A stretch of DNA of 64,000 nt, from positions 1,190,501 through 1,254,500 of the forward strand of contig NC_133050.1 in the NCBI RefSeq assembly GCF_048771995.1. The letters run 5' to 3'. Source of the DNA: Taeniopygia guttata. Lineage: Eukaryota; Chordata; Aves; Passeriformes; Estrildidae. The notes beneath the pieces were generated by a model, which had not been told where the DNA came from, made no database searches, and saw only the letters and a program-made list of their open reading frames with translations. Position numbers and translations under genes: made by a program. The number at the start of each line of letters is the position of its first letter. The first letter of the stretch is position 1. Of the stretch, positions 57,001 through 64,000 are shown in pieces.

Positions 57001-58739
57001 TCTTAATAGTTTTTTAGTCCGGTCTCCCTGATGGGTTTAACTGATGTCCATGAGATAGGTTCAGTGCTCTTGTCTGGAATTCAGGAGTGGAGCAGTGACA
57101 GCAAGACAGGCTTTGTGAAGTGTAGGAAGAGATTTAACTGCCTGTCAGATTAAAGGAGAGAGAAGTCCACATTAAACACATTTTTTAAAAAATGCAACCC
57201 CACACACATTTGGCAGGTTTGTTAGCCCTGTGTGCTGTGCTTGGGCTCCATCCCAGTACAAGCCCTGGGTTTTTCCATGGAAGCAGCAGAATGGCCTGGG
57301 AAATCAGCAGGCTCTGTAAGGCTGCTGCCATGGCAGGTACCAGTGCAGCCAAGTTGACAGAGGATAAGTTGGCAGTAAACTCTTGTGAGAAACTAAATTC
57401 AACTTATCTGGAGCAGTGATTCTCAGACTCTTCAGTGGGACTGCCAAGGAGGAATTCTGTAGCTCTCCCTCTGGTTTTGACACAGCAGCTTCTCTGGGCA
57501 TGGGTGGGTGGTAGCAGGGGAAGAGTGAAGAGTGGCCACCAGTGCAATATCCCTGGATACTGGGAGCCACTGGGCACATAATGGGAGAGGAGAACAGCAG
57601 AGTTTGCTGAGACAGGAAGAGTTTTAAAAGTTGCAGCAGCCCTGCTTGCCTTTTTCCCTGTTTGCTTTCTCTGGTCTCCCAGCCCAGCTGAGCTCCATTC
57701 CAGCTCCCTCCCTGTGCCACTTCCCCTGCCCTGCTGCCCAGCCCCTGTGTTAGCCACCTTCTCTGGGAACTGCTGCTGTTCTGGAAGCTGACCTTTATTA
57801 AAACTTCACATCCCTTTCTATTTTGAGGCAGAAACAGGAGTAGTGCCCTCACAGAACAAAATGTCAGCTTTCCCCACTGCTCTGCTGCTGGCTCCTGTGG
57901 TGCTGCTGGGCAGAGCTGAGAGTTCACTGAGCTCCTGTGCACTGGGGGGCCTGTCCATCTCCCCTTGTTCAGAGTCCAGAGCACACAGCAGGACACCCGA
58001 CTTCACTGCTCCCTGGCCAAAGGGAGCAGAACAGCTGGGATTGTCCTGAGGTCTGTGACAAGGTCAGGGAGTTGCAGGAGAACTGCAGAGCTGATGTGAG
58101 GAGCAAGGTGTGGCTGCATGGCCTTGGCAGAGGGGACTTTGGAATGGGTGCTTAGTTCTGAGGGCTTGTGTTTGGGACCAGAGGTCTCTCTCTTCATTGT
58201 TTTATTCTCTTTATCTGTTAAGTGTAACATTCTCTTTCTTTAAAATAAATGTAATAATAGTTTTATTAAAGAAACACCTGATCTGTCAATTGTCCTCTTA
58301 CTTGCCAGGATCTACCACCAGGTTTTGGCTGCTCAGATGAGAAGCAGTGACAGTAGAGTACAAACCTTACATGAAGCAATACCAGTGCTTTACAGGCATA
58401 ATTTTTGTTCTCACTATTTTTTTTTTCCTTATCACTTTGGTTTTCACTCTAAGAAAATTTTGTTGCTCTAAAGGATTTGTGTGTTTTTTCTCCTGAGGCA
58501 GGAGGGTAACAGGATGCCAGACTGTTCCAGATGAAGAGCTGGTAATTCACTTGGTGCCTGGGGGCTGTTTGCACTAGCTCAGTAGCTTAATACTTTTTAC
58601 ATACATTTTAGAGCTTGATTTTTATTTCGGTGGAAGGATTCTCCTTGTGTAAGCTTGGAGATTTCTGCATCCAACTGCTTCTGCCCTGAAAGTGATACAA
58701 ATTTTATCCTGTGAACAAGAGACAAAAGAAGTGCTATAA

Positions 58740-58913
<174 letters not shown>

Positions 58914-59518
58914 TAGGAGCTGATCCAGCCTGCCCTGACTCCTGTGCTGCTGGTCCTGAGCACAGAGATCACACATGGACAAGATGCTACAACAGAGAAC
59001 ACCTCCCTGTGTCTCTGTTTCTCCCTCCCAAATTTATCCCTTCAGGTTATAAGGGTCTCAGGGTATCAGGTATCTGTTCGTGTTCTGTGTGGCAGAAATC
59101 TCAGCTTTTGCATTTACATAGTAATATTAATCCCTAATTTATATGGACATGCTCATTTACATTTCCTCCTGTTTAAAGTGCATGTGAGCAATTCTTTGAG
59201 GAGTAGGTTTTGCCCCAGGGTCATTTTCCATATGTCAGGCTTTAAAACTGAACAGAAGAAAGTCCAGCTCATTGCTCTTGCCAGCTTGGGTGCACCTTAA
59301 ACAAAAGAAGTGTTGATATTTCTGGATGTTTTAATTATGCCCTTGCCAGCTGAAGGACCTGAGTTCATTCATTTCATCTGACACTAACTCCAGCTGGCAG
59401 GGATTAGTGTTTAAAATCAGTGCTAGTCTAACCTTGGGGCTCTAACTCCACTAGCCTACTACAAGTATAATACAAAATCAAGTGAAAATTTTTATGCGAA
59501 TAAATAAGAGTGGTGTGA

Positions 59519-59677
<159 letters not shown>

Positions 59678-60146
59678 TAAGTTAATGGACTTTTGAAATT
59701 AATCTGTGAATAAGAATTGGCAAAAAATGAATAAAGATATTAGGTTAAAGGCATGGTAATACACAACGGCTGAGAGTCTTTTTATTTTCTTTTTGTGAAG
59801 CCTCAATTAGCTGTTAAAAGGTAAAATATTATTTGTGAGGGAAGTTTCCTGAGCTAACAGCCTGAATGTTGCTGGCTGATGAAGGAGACTGCATTCCTCC
59901 AGTGTGATGACTGATGAAGCTTTGTGCATCTTGGAAGCAGTGACTTGGCAGAGAGTGTCAGGTGAAGAGTGCTGTGTGAAGGCACATCTGATGTTATCAA
60001 ACTCACTGTGTCTGTTGCTTGTTTCATTTTCACTTCAAGTATTTAATGTTTCAATAAAGCACAGTTTGCAAAGAGCAATCATGTGTAAAAATTCATGTGA
60101 TAATTTCCTCAACTTTGCTTCAGACTGTCACTTAGCCTTGTGGTAA

Positions 60147-60383
<237 letters not shown>

Positions 60384-60665
60384 TAAGATACAGGCATAAA
60401 GAAAGTCTGTGCTACAATGGAACAGGAATACATACATTATGGTTACAGTATAGTAATCAATTTGCCATAAAATTCATTCTGTCTGGAAGCTGACCTAATG
60501 CCAGTCAGATTTCAGTGTTGTTTAACTCAGATGAGTTAAATTTCGTCATGCTCAATTTACTGTGATTAAGCAACTAAAGAATCAGTTGTACACTTGTACT
60601 GTTTTGTGGTGTCATTTATCTGACTGAAGGATCCTGAACACGGGTATTCATATTTCTGTTTTTAG

Positions 60666-60728
60666 GTCTTTCCCCCATTTAGACTACTGCCAAGGAAAGT
60701 GACCCTAATTATTTGGGCCATAATTCAG
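60666..60728 (+). pseudogene. NUP210: NUP210 exon 24, last recognisable exon, broken donor
   Basis: The 63-nt exon reads VFPPFRLLPRKVTLIIWAIIQ (human [21 protein letters not shown]). The donor is CAG|ATGAGG where CAG|GTGAGG is expected. It does not match the U12 AT-AC consensus, so it is read as a lost splice site. The next human segment (VTSEGGPQPQ) is not found in the 3.3 kb that follow. Confidence 0.85.
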
Positions 60729-60842
60729 ATGAGGCATCGTCTTACATATTTTCTTTACTTTGTAATTTCTGTTGTAAAATGAATCTTCATAACTGGATTT
60801 TCAGCAGGAAATACTCAGCTTGACATTTATCTGCATTCACAC

Positions 60843-61030
60843 TGAATGGACTGACAGGCTTGTTGGAGAGGGGCTTTGGGCAAGGGCCTGGAGTGACAGG
60901 ACACCAGGAGTGGTTTCAACCCAACGCAGGGCAGGGCCACATGGGATATTGGGCAGGAATTGTTCCCTGTGAGCGGGGAGAGGCCCTGGCACAGGATGCC
61001 CAGAGCAGCTGTGGACGGGTCTGAGATCCT
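60843..61030 (+). mobile_element. CR1 LINE 3' fragment at the NUP210 breakpoint
   Basis: CR1 blocks 'ggcaagggcctggagtgaca', 'ggacaccaggagtggtttc', 'gagaggccctggcacagg' and 'gcccagagcagctgtgg' are present. The fragment stops there without the normal CR1 3' end and passes into GC-rich sequence unlike the NUP210 introns. Confidence 0.8.
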
Positions 61031-61042
61031 CTGCAATTTCCC

Positions 61043-61355
61043 AGTCTCTGAGCAGATCAGGAGGTGCAGCTGTTTTCACAAGGGAGTGCTCTGGCCCAGC
61101 CCCAATAGCCTGGGCATTCTCCTCATCTTTACCTGTGAGTTTCACAAGCATTGCCTCCTGAAGATGCCACCTGTCCAATGGGGAATGTTTCCATCTGATC
61201 CAGCTGTTCCTCTTCCTTTTTCAAGTAATTGACCAAACGCCTGTGCAGAAAGAGGCACTTCCTGGAGGAGGCAGTGGGTCAGTGCCAGCCTCTGCTGCAG
61301 GAAGGAAGGCGATGCCAAGCACGGACACAGGCATGGGCACAGGAGGTGATTGCTG
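61043..61355. repeat. diverged 310-bp direct repeat, copy 1
   Basis: It is similar over most of its length to 62350-62669. Shared blocks include 'tctctgagca.atcaggagg', 'caagcattgcctcctgaag', 'gtgccagcctctgctgcagg' and 'gaggtgattgctgtgcc' (with changes). Divergence and small indels show that it is older than the unit duplication at 9-18 kb. Confidence 0.75.
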
Positions 61356-61667
61356 TGCCGGGCTCAGCCCTCGGCGGGGCTGTGTGGCAGCAGCTCTTCC
61401 CCCAGGCCCTGCCCTTGCACGGCCCAGCAGCAGCCAAAGCTGGAGGTGCCTGGGCTTCCAGGCCTCTGGAGCTCGTTCACAGCCCCGGGGAATCGGGACT
61501 CGTGCACCAACTATGTCCCTCCCTCTGCAGCTGCTCCCGCAGCCGGCCCTGAGTGCCCAGAGGCCCCAGGCACAGGAGCAGCCCCGAGCGGGAGCCCTGC
61601 TGTGAGCCCAGGGCCAGAGCCAGCCCTGGCACACAATGGAAACCTTCTCATCTTGGTTTGCTTCTAG

Positions 61668-61739
61668 ATGGGGATGCCCCAAAGGCTTCTCCATTAGCCT
61701 GGCGGTATGACGCTTTGAAGCCCTCTGGGCATCCTGCAG
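61668..61739 (+). CDS. exon of an unrecognised gene, phase 1-1, 72 nt
   Basis: The acceptor (cttggtttgcttctag) and donor (GCAG|GTATGT) are strong. In phase 1 the exon reads DGDAPKASPLAWRYDALKPS and continues GHPA(G). Both borders are phase 1, so it joins in frame to the exon at 61991. I do not recognise the protein. Confidence 0.55.
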
Positions 61740-61990
61740 GTATGTTCTCAGTGTCTCATAATCATTGACCATCTGGAAGGAACCAGGTGACAGAAGCTCC
61801 TGTGCCTGTTCAGTTACAGGCGTTTCTGCAGAGAGGATCTCTCCAGCTCCTGGGATGGATGATGCACACCAACCCAGCTCCCATCACAGGGGTGAGTAGT
61901 GTGTCCCTGCTGAACCCACAGGCTGAGCAATGGTTTTGTGGGGTCCATTCCTGGGAAATGGAACAGCTTTCTGTTAAGATCCTCCAATAG

Positions 61991-62080
61991 GAAACACCAA
62001 CCAGATGGTAGACAAGAAATCCCAGAAACCATTTGAAGTCATGTGGAAAATGCTGAAGGAAATGGAACAGGCAGGACAAG
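61991..62080 (+). CDS. exon of the same unrecognised gene, phase 1-1, 90 nt
   Basis: The acceptor CCAATAG and donor CAAG|GTGGGT flank an open 90-nt exon reading NTNQMVDKKSQKPFEVMWKM then LKEMEQAGQ. It is Lys/Glu/Met-rich and probably helical. Phase 1 at both ends matches the exons before and after. The function is unknown. Confidence 0.55.
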
Positions 62081-62349
62081 GTGGGTGCATTTCCCTCAGC
62101 CTTCCCCTGGGACTCAGCAGCCGGGGCCTTTCCCTGCACATCTGGACAGGCCCTGCCCGGCACAGCGGGAAGGGATCCATGGCAGCCTCACTGCCCTGCT
62201 GCTGCTCTCACAGCCTGCAGGGCTGTTTCCCAGCCTGGGCTGGCTGCAGCTTCTCCCCAGCTTCTGCAGGAAGGCATTTGGCACCAGCTGACACGGACCC
62301 CAAACTGCACCATGGGCCATGCACACCCTGAAATCCCCTGAAGTTTCCC

Positions 62350-62669
62350 TGTCTCTGAGCACATCAGGAGGCACAGCTGTTTGCAAGGGAGCGCTACTCA
62401 CTCGGGCATGCTCTGGCCCAGTCCCAACAGCTTGTGCCTTTTCCTGATCCATATCAATGACTTTGACAAGCATTGCCTCCTGAAGATGCGCCCTCCCCTA
62501 AGGGATACAGCCTCACCTGCTCCAGCTGTGCCTTTCCCTTTCTTCCAAAGTAGATGGAGAAGCTGTGCTGAAGGCAGTGTTTCCCAGAGGAAGCAGAGAT
62601 TCTGTGCCAGCCTCTGCTGCAGGAAGGGAGGCGATGCCAGGCACAGTCACAGGAGGTAATTGCTGTGCC
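62350..62669. repeat. diverged 310-bp direct repeat, copy 2
   Basis: It is the partner of 61043-61355, about 1.3 kb downstream in the same orientation, inside the intron between the exons at 61991 and 63299. Both copies also keep one minus-strand frame containing LPAAEAGT, so a repeated exon or repeat-borne frame on that strand is possible but unproven. Confidence 0.75.
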
Positions 62670-63298
62670 TCTGGGCCTGAGCCCTGCTGAGCCTTGAGCT
62701 GCCCTCTCTGCTGCTTGGCAGCGTGGGCACAGCCCGGACAAGGCCGGCACAGCCCAGAGGAATTATTATGCCCGGGGCACTCCGGTACTGAGCAGTCCTG
62801 CTGGGGTCCCTCTGTCGGAGACACGTCCCGAGCTCTGGAAGTGACTGCACGGTGTGCCCATGGTGGGGAAAGGGCAGAGGGGGAGAGCAAGGCTCCAGAG
62901 TGTCCTGAGAGGGCCTGGCTATGTGCCATTGGGCTGAGGGATTTGTCCCAGCAGTAAGAGGGCAGGAGGGACAGGGGGAGGCAGGGATACCTGTGGAACT
63001 GCCTGCTGCAGTTTTCCCCTGGGCTTTAGGGAGGGTTTCCTCTGTGGGAAGAAGAGAACCCCCAGGGCCCCAGGCTGCTCCAGCTGCCCATCCATGGATG
63101 TTGCCAGGGCCTGCAAAGAGCATGGACAGTGACCAGGAGCAAGCCCTGAGCTCCCCAGGCCCTGTGCTCCTTTGGCCTTTTCCATTCACATCTGGATCCC
63201 AAGGCCTTACCCAACCCCCTTGCAAGTACTCAGATCCTAAAGGCAGAAGGGGACCACAGCACACCAAGGAAATGGTTCTGATCTGTGCTCACTTCTAG

Positions 63299-63370
63299 AT
63301 TTGGATGGCGACTTGGATTATTATGAAGCCGTGGTGGAAAATGGCTTGAAGTTCTTGGAGGATGTTGGAG
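63299..63370 (+). CDS. exon of the same unrecognised gene, phase 1-1, 72 nt, GC donor
   Basis: The acceptor CACTTCTAG precedes an open exon reading DLDGDLDYYEAVVENGLKFL then EDVG. The donor is GGAG|GCAAGT, the GC-AG class. Phase 1 on both sides and the length of 72 nt equal the exons at 61668 and 63737, and all three begin with a split Asp codon. It is acidic and could be an alpha-helical repeat unit. Confidence 0.55.
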
Positions 63371-63736
63371 GCAAGTTTTCAATATGCCTTTCCTGAGACA
63401 AAAATCAGAGTCAGTGTGACAAGAGCTCACCCATCTTCCACTTCCCTTAACATCATCCCAGGGTTGAAGGAATCTGGAAGCCTCGCCCTGCTCCCTTTCT
63501 GGAGCCCTGAGTGATCCCACAGGATCACTGTCAGTGGGAGGAAGGAGCATTTAGCTGTCAGTTTTATTCCTGTGTGCAATGCCAGAGTGTCCTTCCGTGT
63601 GCTCTGTGCAGCCCCAGAGAAGAGCAGAGAGGGAAGGGGCCGAACCCAGGGCTGTGTCCTGGGGCTGAGCCTTGGGTGCAGCCTGAGGATCTCCTACATT
63701 GTCACAGGAGCTGTTCTGTCCTGCCTTTCTTTGCAG

Positions 63737-63808
63737 ATAACCCTGCTGGTGAAAGTGATCTGGCTTCCCAACCCACGTTCAGGATGGAGGCTCTGGGAGA
63801 TGCTGAGG
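63737..63808 (+). CDS. exon of the same unrecognised gene, phase 1-1, 72 nt
   Basis: The acceptor TTTCTTTGCAG and donor TGAGG|GTAGGT bound an open exon reading DNPAGESDLASQPTFRMEAL then GDAE. It follows in frame after the exon at 63299. The gene probably continues past the window; no terminal exon or poly(A) signal was seen. Confidence 0.55.
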
Positions 63809-64000
63809 GTAGGTCAAGGCCTTTCCCCCTGCGAGAGCTGCCAGCTCAGAGCCCAAAGCTCGGCCAGGGGGGCATCGCTGCAGGTGCCAGGACAGAACCA
63901 TGCACGAGCGTGCCCTCGCCCTGGGCCATCCCCTTATGACTTCTGCCCAGGCTTGGCAGGTGCTTGAAGGAGGGAGGGCCATGGCCCAGTCCCAAAACCC

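Noticed and set aside
60729-60734. U12-type AT-AC intron after exon 24
   Set aside because: The donor ATGAGG does not match the U12 ATATCC consensus and differs from a perfect U2 donor by one base, so a mutated GT is simpler.
62421-62500. Short stretch FLIHINDFDKHCLLKM, resembling a non-LTR reverse-transcriptase 'INDL' motif
   Set aside because: It is isolated with no neighbouring RT motifs. The partner repeat at about 61110 has lost the resemblance, so it is probably chance.

Overview
The window is vertebrate nuclear DNA, almost certainly from a songbird (oscine passerine). CR1 LINE fragments are scattered on both strands. One short interspersed repeat joins a tRNA-Ile-like head to a CR1-like tail, the layout of zebra finch TguSINE1. 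Solo LTRs, long AT-rich introns and a very GC-rich first exon also fit a bird. Nothing prokaryotic is present.

Layout. 1-27 kb: mostly non-coding sequence with CR1 pieces, one clear solo LTR (11281-11737) and two copies of a composite unit. The first copy lies in two blocks (9228-9508 and 11802-13340); the second is continuous (16351-18170). On the minus strand each copy holds what looks like the 3' end of a small spliced gene: an acidic Glu/Met/Val/Asp-rich reading frame, splice-like sites and AATAAA signals. 27.7-28.2 kb: a GC-rich pentanucleotide minisatellite directly before a CpG-rich first exon. 28.1-60.7 kb: 24 consecutive exons, plus strand, of NUP210 (nuclear pore membrane glycoprotein 210). 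Exon order, phases and nearly all splice sites are kept, and about 1,070 residues of the roughly 1,880-residue protein are represented.

This NUP210 copy is broken. No start codon lies in frame with the mature protein. Two exons carry in-frame TAG codons (exons 7 and 15). Two exons are each one base short (18, next to its acceptor, and 21). The exon 24 donor reads AT instead of GT. Introns are retained, so it is an unprocessed, decaying copy and not a retrocopy. The last roughly 16 exons (lumenal C-terminal half, transmembrane segment, tail) are absent from the remaining 3.3 kb.

60.8-64 kb: a CR1 fragment marks the change from NUP210 to unrelated GC-rich sequence. That sequence holds at least four short exons of another gene on the plus strand, all phase 1-1 (72, 90, 72 and 72 nt). 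I do not recognise the gene. The same tract contains a diverged direct repeat of about 310 bp. The truncated pseudogene beside a second gene suggests a segmental duplication or rearrangement, perhaps on a sex chromosome or the germline-restricted chromosome, but the sequence alone cannot place it.
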